DNA from: Thalassospira lucentensis MCCC 1A00383 = DSM 14000
Lineage (GTDB): Bacteria; Pseudomonadota; Alphaproteobacteria; Rhodospirillales; Thalassospiraceae
Length of the DNA stretch: 64,000 nt
Direction of reading: 5' to 3'
Assembly (NCBI RefSeq): GCF_000421265.1
Contig: NZ_ATWN01000004.1
Location: 186,001-250,000, forward strand
The notes below the pieces were generated by a model. The model was not told the DNA's origin and searched no databases. It saw only the letters and a program-made list of their open reading frames with translations. How positions within the stretch are numbered: the first letter of the stretch is position 1; every line of letters begins with the position of its first letter. Made by a program: the position numbers and the translations under genes. Of the stretch, positions 34,701 to 41,688 are shown in pieces.

Positions 34701-34867
34701 TCGAAACCGAAACCCAGCTTGATCACATCGCATCCGAGGGTGTTGACGAAGTGCAAGGGTTCTATTTCAGCAAGCCGGTCCCGTCGGGCGAGATGGAAAT
34801 CTTGCTTAAGGCCAATATCAGCGGTGCGACCAAATTGCCGGTCAATGTTTCAGGCAAGCCGCACTGA
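31724..34867 (+). CDS. PAS-PAS-PAS-GGDEF-EAL c-di-GMP signalling protein
   Basis: A 1047-residue cytoplasmic protein with no membrane helices. Residues 1-220 are a poorly defined sensory region, possibly a divergent PAS. Three PAS/PAC units follow at about 225-345, 348-470 and 478-600. The GGDEF domain has an intact GGDEF at 684-688, and an RxxD inhibitory site (RNED) lies five residues before it. The EAL domain has EAL at 812-814 and the expected downstream motifs (DDFGTGYSSLAYLKRFP). Both the diguanylate cyclase and the phosphodiesterase sites look intact, so it may make or degrade c-di-GMP depending on the signal. c-di-GMP normally controls motility and exopolysaccharide, which fits the rest of the window. 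It is transcribed alone and a strong terminator follows. Confidence 0.94.
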   Translation: MTIKSGMGDINAINSAGTLAALISNLSMPSGVYDPVGRRLLVNSAWSDWSFGAGPAVGQDGWHALDDVDDLSKILPDLSTEIQMSDGYYSRTETKDGKDVVLFGWKLQISGREYVRFLGIDSDISSGIGSLISPLPVLIFERNGALRCANKAAERLALDVGFITPLSLAHPKDQRALVAPDGPQFDTDSSRTLHYGQRFFQWQCMPLLGADHVVLFGQERTREESYRRALEHAVHGIIDLDADGTVTSVNEETAALFNFDTVREVVQAYLRRPETFYAHDSDRVQLRRDLASGIGVHARDIEMRRADGSQIWVRFNATEIRGEGGGLLGYSVTITDITKNRQAEYDLRRRQERYRALVQTAGSVIMFLDSEGRILEYNRECEWTFGYSWMEAAGQNFFDFLLVQEDRARVRMAVRRLLSGEIIKDEVFSFKRRDGEERLLQWNARAHFGEDGDIAGVICIGQDVTEKLSVERALRHAEEKFRGIFENSAEGLYQSMPLGPVLSANPAFVSILGYETVDELLTQENELQQHYLNPVSRLRLTGRLLRDGIVQGYETELRRADGRIIWVEENARLVRDERGRPTVIEGSITDVTDRKRSEARIQFLAHHDGLTGLPNRTLFQERLAAAVEICKRERRSFVLMMFDLDNFKDINDTLGHPIGDLLLQGVGERMRVCLRNEDVVARLGGDEFAVLIHEPGSAEEVTFVAQRLIERVSERFMLEGNEVQASTSVGICMYPQDGRDEKDLLRNADLALYCSKAEGRNRYHFFEPRLQVEVQERKAIERDLGHAIENDELELFYQPIIDMGGHRIIGMEALVRWFSPSRGLVSPVEFIPVAERMGIIADIGKWVLNRACAQTRAWRDDGYGELTISVNLSPLELARHEDLIESVGDVLARSGLDPHQLQFEVTEGAVMDNPREAAITLGILRNQGIRIAIDDFGTGYSSLAYLKRFPVDKIKIDRSFIIDIDSSDGNAAIVRAVVFLARSFGMAVNVEGIETETQLDHIASEGVDEVQGFYFSKPVPSGEMEILLKANISGATKLPVNVSGKPH

Positions 34868-34898
34868 GTTCTACTGAACGGCATCAGATACCAAGATA

Positions 34899-34941
34899 AA
34901 AAAAACAGGCCCGCCATGGTGTATGACGGGCCTGTTTTTTT
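34899..34941. terminator. Intrinsic terminator between convergent genes
   Basis: AACAGGCCCG (34904-34913) pairs with CGGGCCTGTT (34927-34936), preceded by an A run and followed by a T run. It can stop transcription from both sides. Confidence 0.88.
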
Positions 34942-34945
34942 GGTT

Positions 34946-35590
34946 TTACGCGGCGGATTGTTCGTGAATTTCACCCGCGCGTGCCGTGAGTTTTTCCCGG
35001 TTGATGTTGACCATCGATGCCAGAACCGGGCTTTTGGCGATGGCCCCCTGACGTTTTAAGTCGGCAATCATCCGGCTGGCGGTTTCGGTGGTGGTAGCGA
35101 TGATGCTGCCCAGCTTTTCGCGGTTGGGCAGGGTGACTTCATCCTTGTTGGCCGCCCATAACAGGAACCGGCAAATCCGGCGCATGGCCGATCCGGTGCC
35201 AAAGCTTATTTTAAGCTGCTGACCGTCCATCACCTCGCTTGCCAGAAGTGACATGATCGCGGCCTGCGTGCGCGGATCATTTTGCTGTGCCATGCGCAAC
35301 CGGGTGATCGAAATGCGTTTGATCACGGACGGGGCAATGGTTTCGATCACAAGCGACGGATCGGTGACAGACAGCATTTCAAGCCCGATCAGCTCGCCGG
35401 GTCGATAGACGCGACACACCTGTCGCTCGCCGTCCTCGGTATATTGGCAGCGCATGGCAAGGCCACTGACCATGACGTGAATGAACGTCCCGTCTTCGGC
35501 GTGGTGGCCAATGCAGGCATCGGCGGGCAGGGTAAGAGCAGAAGGTTCGGCAAGTTTTTCCAGAAAAATGAAGGCGTCTGCTTTGTTCAT
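34946..35590 (-). CDS. Crp/Fnr-family transcriptional regulator
   Basis: A 214-residue regulator with a cyclic-nucleotide-binding-like domain (about 20-120, including GERQVCRVYRPGELIGLEML) and a C-terminal winged helix with SIIATTTETASRMIADLKRQ as recognition region. The three cysteines in the N-terminal domain are not arranged as in FNR, so an iron-sulfur sensor is unlikely. The cAMP-binding residues of Crp are not evident either. The ATG at 35590 has a GGGGGG ribosome binding site 8 nt upstream. It is convergent with the GGDEF-EAL gene. Confidence 0.88.
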   Translation of the reverse strand: MNKADAFIFLEKLAEPSALTLPADACIGHHAEDGTFIHVMVSGLAMRCQYTEDGERQVCRVYRPGELIGLEMLSVTDPSLVIETIAPSVIKRISITRLRMAQQNDPRTQAAIMSLLASEVMDGQQLKISFGTGSAMRRICRFLLWAANKDEVTLPNREKLGSIIATTTETASRMIADLKRQGAIAKSPVLASMVNINREKLTARAGEIHEQSAA

Positions 35591-35785
35591 GGGTTTTCCC
35601 CCCATTGGCAAAATGGAGATACGCGGCGATTGCGGGGTCGCGTACCGACACCAGTCTATGGACCCGGCATGACGTCCGGGATCGTACCCGTATCGACGGG
35701 CAGATATGCCTGTTTCTGATCGAAAACCGGCCTTGCAGATGCACTGGTGGCGTTAAGGGCCAGGCCGATGATCAGAAAAACAGGA

Positions 35786-36229
35786 TTAAATGGCTTTGGG
35801 GGGTGCGCGCGGCGATGCTGCGAGCGGGCAGAAGTCATGCAGCCGTGCGGTAATGTGAAGGGCGGTAACCTGATTGGACAGTTTTACGCGGTGAACCAGC
35901 GGCAGTTCGGGATGAACCGGCAAGCCAACCGCATGATTACCAAGACCGCAACTGGCACATTGGAACCCCTCATAGCTGTTGGAGCTGTGTGGGGATGTGC
36001 TGCCGTCTTCGGCAACGTCTGCCGGAACCGAGATTGTTTTGATTCCGTTTGCCGTACAGATGATCAGTGGAACATAGGTCTGGGCACTTTCCGTGCCGGT
36101 GGGAACCGCAGCAAGTGCGACAGGTGCGTGCATGAATCCGAACATCATGGCGTTCACCAGCAACAGCCACCCTACGAAAAGGGAGAGCGTGCGTCGAGCA
36201 GCCGATATGTTTTTGCGGGTTACAGACAC
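35786..36229 (-). CDS. DUF2946 family exported protein
   Basis: A 147-residue protein with an N-terminal membrane or signal segment (about 13-40: LSLFVGWLLLVNAMMFG, then an Ala-rich cleavage-like site VALAAV). It has the DUF2946 cysteine pattern: CTANGIKT, then CASCGLG, and a C-terminal PRAPP box. Members are often found near copper or cobalt uptake genes; no such genes lie here. The cysteines could bind metal in the periplasm. The function is unknown. Confidence 0.75.
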   Translation of the reverse strand: MSVTRKNISAARRTLSLFVGWLLLVNAMMFGFMHAPVALAAVPTGTESAQTYVPLIICTANGIKTISVPADVAEDGSTSPHSSNSYEGFQCASCGLGNHAVGLPVHPELPLVHRVKLSNQVTALHITARLHDFCPLAASPRAPPKAI

Positions 36230-36338
36230 GAGCTTCGATCCATATTGGAAAGATACGAACTTTCAATAAACCCTGAAAGACACCCTGTCAAAGCCTCGTC
36301 GTGTGAACCAGTTATCAGTATTTCTTTATAATGATTTG

Positions 36339-36365
36339 AAAACGCCGGGTAATGCCCGGCGTTTT
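36339..36365. terminator. Intrinsic terminator
   Basis: AAAACGCCGGG (36339-36349) pairs perfectly with CCCGGCGTTTT (36355-36365) around a 5-base loop. Read on the minus strand it closes the DMT transporter gene. Confidence 0.88.
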
Positions 36366-36369
36366 GTCA

Positions 36370-37260
36370 TCACGCGGTTGCCTTGCGGGGGGATTGGCCG
36401 GTCCAGAAACGGAAGATAACCACCCCGCCAATCGCAACACCACCGCCGATGATGGTCAGAATGTCGGGGGTAATCGCACTCAGACTCCATGCAAGCGCAA
36501 TGGCAAGTGGCGGCACGAGATAGAGAAAGTTGGCCGCAAGTGCCGGACCAAAATGGCCGATGGCGAAACTCCATGTCGCGTAACCAAGGGAGGCCGAAAC
36601 CAAACCAAGAAACACCATCGCAGAGATCACCGGCATGGGAGCCGTGCCAAGCTGTGCCAGTCCGTCTGGCAACCACGGTGATAGCCAGAAGGCACCAGTG
36701 ATCAGGGTCCAGCAGGTGCAGGTGCCCGCCCCGTAACGCGCGATAAGACCGCGTACGAGAACAAAGTAACTTGCCGAGAGGATCGATGCCAACAGGATCA
36801 GCGAACTGCCATTACCAAAGCGCATTTCGCCCGGCTGACCCTGTGCGATCAAAAAGACGCCCGAAAAGCTGATGGCCGTGGCAATCCATGCGCGATACCC
36901 AAACCGTTCCCGCAAGAACAGGGTTGCCAGAAGGGCGGTCCAGATCGGCAGGGTATTGATGATAAAGCTGGCGGCCCCCGGCGATACGGTTTGCTGTCCG
37001 GTATTGAGAAGCCAGTTATAGATGCTGATGCCAATTGCACCGCCAAGTGACAGGCGGGCGAGGTCGCGCACGCGCGGAAGGGGCGGGCGTATGATCAAAA
37101 GCCAGATGACGGCCGGGCAGGCGGCAATGGCAAAGCGCGTAGCCGCGAGTGGCAGTGGATCAAAATGACCAAGTGCCAGCCCGATCAGGGGAAAGGAGGC
37201 GGCCCATGACAGGACCGTAACCAGTGCGGCGGTGAGGCCAAGTGTGGATCGGGAAAACAT
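36370..37260 (-). CDS. EamA/DMT-family transporter
   Basis: A 296-residue, 10-helix drug/metabolite transporter with two EamA repeats. The first repeat has AASFPLIGLALGHFDPLPLAATRF, the second starts near LILLASILSASYFVL. The ATG at 37260 is preferred over 37275 because AAAGGAT lies 6 nt before it. It is divergent from the LysR gene at 37355 with 94 bp between, a common regulator/exporter pair. Substrate unknown. Confidence 0.9.
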   Translation of the reverse strand: MFSRSTLGLTAALVTVLSWAASFPLIGLALGHFDPLPLAATRFAIAACPAVIWLLIIRPPLPRVRDLARLSLGGAIGISIYNWLLNTGQQTVSPGAASFIINTLPIWTALLATLFLRERFGYRAWIATAISFSGVFLIAQGQPGEMRFGNGSSLILLASILSASYFVLVRGLIARYGAGTCTCWTLITGAFWLSPWLPDGLAQLGTAPMPVISAMVFLGLVSASLGYATWSFAIGHFGPALAANFLYLVPPLAIALAWSLSAITPDILTIIGGGVAIGGVVIFRFWTGQSPRKATA

Positions 37261-37354
37261 CGCATATCCTTTCAAATGCTATGCTGTGTCGTCGTTTAAG
37301 GCCGTGATAGCGCGATGAATGCTGTTGACATAGAGCACGCTCAAGGGGTCAGAT

Positions 37355-38260
37355 GTGCATATGGCGCACAGTAATGACCTGACACTTCCTCCACTCGCCC
37401 TGTTGCCGGCGGTTCTTGCCGCGGCACGAAGCGGATCGTTTTCGGCCGCAGCAACCGAAATGAATGTCACGCACAGCGTGATCAGCCGGCATGTGTCGCA
37501 AGTCGAACAATGGCTGGGCTATGATCTGTTTGAACGCTATGGGCGCGGGGTGCGACCGACCCCGGATGGGCAGCGGTTTTTGCGTGATACGCAATGTGCG
37601 ATTGATCTCTTGTCACAAGGCGCGCAGCCATGGCGCCAGCGGCGCGGGCCTGATGTCATCAAGGTCAGTTTGCTGCCGTCCTATGCCCGGATCTGGTTGC
37701 TGGCACTGGTGCCGCAAATCGAACGCGATCTTGATGTGCGGCTGGAACTGGAAATATCTGAACGGTTGGCAGATTTCACCGGCGGTCAAACCGATCTTGC
37801 CATCCGGTGCGGCAAGGGGCAGTGGCAGGGCACGCGATCAACCGTGTTGTTTTCTGATCAGTTGATCCCGTTGATTGCACCGTCGATGCTCGATGGGCGT
37901 GATCCATCGGGGCTGGACGCGGCACAGATCGCCGCCATGCCCTTGCTCCATGACAGTGACGCGACCGGATGGCGGCACTGGCTTGACGCGCATGGGGTTA
38001 AATTCCGGCAAAAACCATCAGACCGTCGATTTGAAGATTACAGTGTTGTTCTGGCGGCCGCAGAAGCCGGGTTGGGCGTGGCGCTGACGCGGTTGCCGTT
38101 TGCGCGTGCCGCCATTGCGAAACATGATCTTGTTGCCTTGCCGTTTGCCCCGGTTCAAAGCCCGCTTGCGACCTATTTGGTGCAGCCGTCTTATGAACAG
38201 CGCCCGGCCGTTCGGGACGTCGCGGAATGGTTTGTGAAGGTGGCAAGCGCCTGCAAATAG
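37355..38260 (+). CDS. LysR-family transcriptional regulator (GcvA/AmpR-like)
   Basis: A 301-residue LTTR. The DNA-binding domain has LPPLALLPAVLAAARSGSF, SAAATEMNVTHSVISRHVSQVE and YDLFERYGRGVRPT. The 'AVFAVFEAAARHLSFTRAA' style and LTRLPFAR end resemble the GcvA/AmpR group. The GTG at 37355 has AAGGGG 6 nt upstream. The ATG at 37361 is an alternative. It probably controls the divergent DMT transporter. Confidence 0.9.
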   Translation: MHMAHSNDLTLPPLALLPAVLAAARSGSFSAAATEMNVTHSVISRHVSQVEQWLGYDLFERYGRGVRPTPDGQRFLRDTQCAIDLLSQGAQPWRQRRGPDVIKVSLLPSYARIWLLALVPQIERDLDVRLELEISERLADFTGGQTDLAIRCGKGQWQGTRSTVLFSDQLIPLIAPSMLDGRDPSGLDAAQIAAMPLLHDSDATGWRHWLDAHGVKFRQKPSDRRFEDYSVVLAAAEAGLGVALTRLPFARAAIAKHDLVALPFAPVQSPLATYLVQPSYEQRPAVRDVAEWFVKVASACK

Positions 38261-38348
38261 TGAGTTTTTTCTATCAGCTTTTCCCTAAATAAACTACTTT
38301 GGGTTGAAGCTTTTGATGTGCACAGAAGGCAGACAGGAGTAAGCAAAC

Positions 38349-38918
38349 ATGACGCAGGTGGTAAATGACGGCACACCGGAAATGAAGGGGTTGCTGGAAA
38401 AAGGACGCAAGCGGTTGCGCAATGTTGGTGTGATCCTGCTGGTGCTTGGGGTTCTTGCGGTGGCCTTTCCCTTTGCCACGACGATTGCCTTTAAAACCGT
38501 GATTGGCTGGCTGTTCCTGATTGGGGCGATGGGCCATTTTTACGGCGCATGGAATGCCGATACGCCCACCCGGCGCGGCGTTGATGTCATTCAGGGCATT
38601 ATTTTCGGCTTGATTGGTGTGTGGCTGGCCTTCTTCCCGCTGGGCGGTATTGTGACGCTGACGGTGTTGCTGGCAATTGCCTTTATCCTGCAAGGTTTGC
38701 TTGAAATCGTGATGGCATCGCGCCTTCGCCAGTTTCCCGGTTGGAAATGGATGCTGTTTTCGGGCGGGGTGGCGATTTTGGCCGGTGTTTTGATCTTTGC
38801 CGAATTGCCAAGCTCGGCCACCTGGGCGATTGGGTTGCTGTTGGGGATTAACCTTCTGTCATCGGGCTTTAGCTATTTGATGGTGTCGTTTGCGATGGGT
38901 AAGGTTTCCAAAGTTTGA
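38349..38918 (+). CDS. HdeD-family (DUF308) membrane protein
   Basis: A 189-residue protein with six hydrophobic segments in three short hairpin repeats (GVILLVLGVLAVAFPFATTI, IIFGLIGVWLAFFPLGGIVT, VAILAGVLIFAELPSSATWA). This is the HdeD pattern, linked in enteric bacteria to acid resistance. A good ribosome binding site (CAGGAG) precedes the ATG. The gene stands alone. Confidence 0.88.
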   Translation: MTQVVNDGTPEMKGLLEKGRKRLRNVGVILLVLGVLAVAFPFATTIAFKTVIGWLFLIGAMGHFYGAWNADTPTRRGVDVIQGIIFGLIGVWLAFFPLGGIVTLTVLLAIAFILQGLLEIVMASRLRQFPGWKWMLFSGGVAILAGVLIFAELPSSATWAIGLLLGINLLSSGFSYLMVSFAMGKVSKV

Positions 38919-38976
38919 CGTGACGTTGGATGACGCATTTCAGTTTCGCGCCGTACACCATATATCTGATATGACA

Positions 38977-39003
38977 CAAGGGAGACCGTGATGGTCTCCC
39001 TTG
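38977..39003. terminator. Hairpin between convergent genes, probable terminator
   Basis: CAAGGGAGACC (38977-38987) pairs with GGTCTCCCTTG (38993-39003), 11-bp perfect arms with a 5-base loop. The T run is weak on both sides, so termination may be partial. Confidence 0.6.
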
Positions 39004-39028
39004 CTGCATTAGGTTCTGACTTAGAGTC

Positions 39029-39937
39029 TTATCCCCATGTCATCTCGCCGGTTGCTACTTTTGATCCGATATCGAGTGCAACGCCCATCCCAAGGTTGGG
39101 GAAGCGTGTTTCCATGGCCGCTTTGAGCTCTTCTGCATTTGATGCCTTAGTCAGTTCTTCGTCGAAGGCGACCAGGTAGTTCTTGGTGTGCTCAATACCA
39201 GCGGTGTCGGTTGTGCTATCGGCGGTCATATGGCCCGCGACAACAATTTTCGGATTGCGGCGTGCAAGTTGATCAAGGATTTCAATCCAATTTTGACGGA
39301 TTTCTGTGGTTGGCGTGTCGGCTGTCCATACGTGAACGCCCGAGAAAATCAAAACACCGCCAAATACAGCCTCAAGCGATGGCACCCAAAGGTAACGGCG
39401 GTTTTCCATGCCTTTGACAGACACAATTTCGATTGTTTCACCGTCAACCGTAAGGGTGTCACCGTCAAACACCTCAGGCATCACAATGTCATCCATGGTT
39501 TGAGGCCCATTTTCGCCAAGTTTCGGCCCCCAAACGGAGAGCTTTTTCGCAACATTGCCTTTGATGGCCGCAACCGTTTCGGATGCGGCAATAACTTTGG
39601 CATCCGGGAAGGCTTCGTGGATCGGGTTTAAGCTGAAGTAGTAATCGGGGTCGGACTGACTGATATAGATGGTGGTTAGTTTTTTGCCGCTTTTGCGGAT
39701 GGCATCGACAATGGCGAGCCCGCCAGGATAGGAAAATCCGCCATCAATCAGCACTGCTTCGGTCGCACCCGTCAGCAGAACCGGGGCGCGATAAAAGCCG
39801 TTTGGTCCGGCTGGAAAATGTTGCCAGCTTAGGCCGTTGCCGGTTGCGGCGATTGCGCGCCCAAACGGAACCTGTGCAACGGCGGCAAAAGTTGCGGCGG
39901 CGAAAGTCGATTTGAGGAGTTCTCTTCTGGTTGGCAT
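39029..39937 (-). CDS. MBL-fold protein with twin-arginine signal and altered metal site
   Basis: A 302-residue protein beginning MPTRRELLKSTFAAATFAAV, a plausible Tat or Sec signal with the RR pair, so it is likely exported. The fold is metallo-beta-lactamase-like: VLLTGATEAVLIDGG, then the region that should read HxHxDH reads Q94-S-D96-P-D98-Y, so the three histidines are replaced by Gln, Asp and Tyr. A later ligand loop FSGVHVWTAD and VVAGHMT keep their histidines. It is related to MBL hydrolases of the quorum-quenching/oxidase type but may be inactive or bind a different ligand. The ATG at 39937 fits the signal. It lies 56 bp downstream of the DsbA-like gene on the same strand. Confidence 0.82.
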   Translation of the reverse strand: MPTRRELLKSTFAAATFAAVAQVPFGRAIAATGNGLSWQHFPAGPNGFYRAPVLLTGATEAVLIDGGFSYPGGLAIVDAIRKSGKKLTTIYISQSDPDYYFSLNPIHEAFPDAKVIAASETVAAIKGNVAKKLSVWGPKLGENGPQTMDDIVMPEVFDGDTLTVDGETIEIVSVKGMENRRYLWVPSLEAVFGGVLIFSGVHVWTADTPTTEIRQNWIEILDQLARRNPKIVVAGHMTADSTTDTAGIEHTKNYLVAFDEELTKASNAEELKAAMETRFPNLGMGVALDIGSKVATGEMTWG

Positions 39938-39993
39938 GGATGATGTCCTTGTGGTGTCGCGCGTTGAGAGGGCGCATTTGCAGGAGAAGGGCG

Positions 39994-40632
39994 TTAGGCG
40001 CAAAGCGCCTTGAGTTCCTGGGACAGGTGAGCGACATCGCCATACAATAAATTGCTGGCAACCTGCTTTGGTCCGCTTGCGGTTTCGATCAGCAGCGAGG
40101 GCACACCGTTTAGTCCGAAACGTTGCATTAGACGTTGCGCTTCTTGGGTGGTGTCCTGATAGGTCGCGTGTAGTTCGTTGGTCGGATGCGCAAACAGGTC
40201 TGCCGCGGAGGCAAGATCAAAATCACGTAAAATTTTGATCAATATGTCGTTGTTTGTATTGTCCAGCCCATCGATATACCGCGCGTTCTGGAATGCTTTG
40301 AGTACGGTAAATGTGTGTTTTGGTGCGGTCATTTGGACCGCAGTGAGTGCAAGTCCGGCAGGACCTGAATCAAACGATCGGCCCGGCGTTTTCAGAACGT
40401 TATTTTGATATGCGGTGCTGAAAACCTGCCCGGTCAGCTTGGCAATACGTTGATCGTTTTTCCACGCATAGGATGCAAAGTTTTCATCCATTACGCGCGC
40501 ACCATGTCCGGCAAAAAGACCGGTCGGCAAAAGTGTGACAGAGACGTCGGGAAGTTTGCTAAGGCGGGTCATTGCAGGCAGCGCACCATAGCACCAGCCA
40601 CATAGCGGATCATAAAGATAGAATAACTGCAT
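39994..40632 (-). CDS. DsbA-family thiol oxidoreductase, FrnE/PDI-like, cytoplasmic
   Basis: A 212-residue thioredoxin-fold protein with the active site C11-G-W-C14 right after the first strand (MQLFYLYDPLCGWC) and a cis-proline motif GVPSLLIE. It has no signal peptide, so it is cytoplasmic. This N-terminus is typical of DsbA-like proteins annotated as protein-disulfide isomerases. A good AGGAG ribosome binding site lies 8 nt before the ATG. It is divergent from the LysR gene at 40732, its probable regulator, and is followed by the MBL-fold gene, likely in the same transcript. Confidence 0.88.
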   Translation of the reverse strand: MQLFYLYDPLCGWCYGALPAMTRLSKLPDVSVTLLPTGLFAGHGARVMDENFASYAWKNDQRIAKLTGQVFSTAYQNNVLKTPGRSFDSGPAGLALTAVQMTAPKHTFTVLKAFQNARYIDGLDNTNNDILIKILRDFDLASAADLFAHPTNELHATYQDTTQEAQRLMQRFGLNGVPSLLIETASGPKQVASNLLYGDVAHLSQELKALCA

Positions 40633-40731
40633 CGTGAAACTCCTGTTTCGCGAACAATATCCCCTTTTGTATTGGGATAAAATATGGGTTAATAAAACAG
40701 ACTGTATGGTTTTAGTTTACAAAGGTGTCTG

Positions 40732-41643
40732 GTGACAAAGGCGGGAAAGCAGTTCAATCTTAATCGGCTGGTGTATTTCTCTGCCGTTGTCGATACGGGT
40801 TCATTCACCCGTGCGTCAGATCGTCTAGGTGTGTCCAAAACCGTTGTCAGCCAACAGGTGGCCCGGCTTGAAGAAGAAATCGGGGCAAGTTTGTTGGTCC
40901 GCACAACAAGACGGGTCGAACCGACCGAGGCGGGGGTATCGCTTCATGAAAGGTGCCAGCGCATTTTGCGTGAAGTCGATGATGCTTATGGTGAGTTGGC
41001 GCAAAACAATACCGAACCGCGCGGTATGTTGCGGATTACGGCCCCGAACGATTACGGGCACTCGGTCATTGCGCCCTTAACGGCGGCATTTTGTGCCAAG
41101 TACCCATCATGCCAGATTGACCTTGTTTTGACCGACAGTCGCATTGACCCTGTTCTCAATCAGATTGATCTGGCCATTCGTGTTGGCTGGCTTGACAGTT
41201 CGAGTTTGCTTGCCCGGCGGGTTGGCGCGTTTGAACAGTTTTTGGTCGCAGCACCAGACATGGCAGAACTGCCCAATGTCACACAGCCAGAAGATATTGA
41301 AAGCCTGCCCTACATCGCCAATACCGCCCTGAAAAACCCGCTGGCATGGGACTTTTCGCACGATGAAAATGGCACGCGATCTGTGCAGGTAAAGGCAAAA
41401 TTAAGTGTGAATACCACCCCTGCGGCACTGTGTGTCGCGCGTGAAGGGGGTGGGGTATCTGTTTTACCCGATTTTCTGGTCGAGAAAGAACTTGCGTCTG
41501 GTGAGCTTGTGCATGTTCTACCCGATTGGCGGTTGCCTTCGGGGGGCATTTACGTTGTCTATCCGGCGATGCGGTTTCGACCGCCAAAGGTGATAGCCTT
41601 TGTCGAGATGTTGGTCAAAAAGATCCGGCAAAAGAAACCGTGA
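40732..41643 (+). CDS. LysR-family transcriptional regulator
   Basis: A 303-residue LTTR of the large subgroup with FNLNRLVYFSAVVDTGSF, RASDRLGVSKTVVSQQVARL and TRRVEPTEAG. It starts with GTG, and AAAGG lies 7 nt upstream. It is divergent from the DsbA-like/MBL pair. Control of that pair by oxidative or xenobiotic stress is a reasonable guess. Confidence 0.92.
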   Translation: MTKAGKQFNLNRLVYFSAVVDTGSFTRASDRLGVSKTVVSQQVARLEEEIGASLLVRTTRRVEPTEAGVSLHERCQRILREVDDAYGELAQNNTEPRGMLRITAPNDYGHSVIAPLTAAFCAKYPSCQIDLVLTDSRIDPVLNQIDLAIRVGWLDSSSLLARRVGAFEQFLVAAPDMAELPNVTQPEDIESLPYIANTALKNPLAWDFSHDENGTRSVQVKAKLSVNTTPAALCVAREGGGVSVLPDFLVEKELASGELVHVLPDWRLPSGGIYVVYPAMRFRPPKVIAFVEMLVKKIRQKKP

Positions 41644-41688
41644 TTTTTGGGCCGGGTGGCGTGTTGGATTTAGCGAAATGTCGGGCGA

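Noticed and set aside
35656-35838. 60-codon minus-strand frame after the DUF2946 gene with a signal-like segment
   Set aside because: It overlaps the end of the DUF2946 gene in another frame, has no clear ribosome binding site and resembles nothing known.
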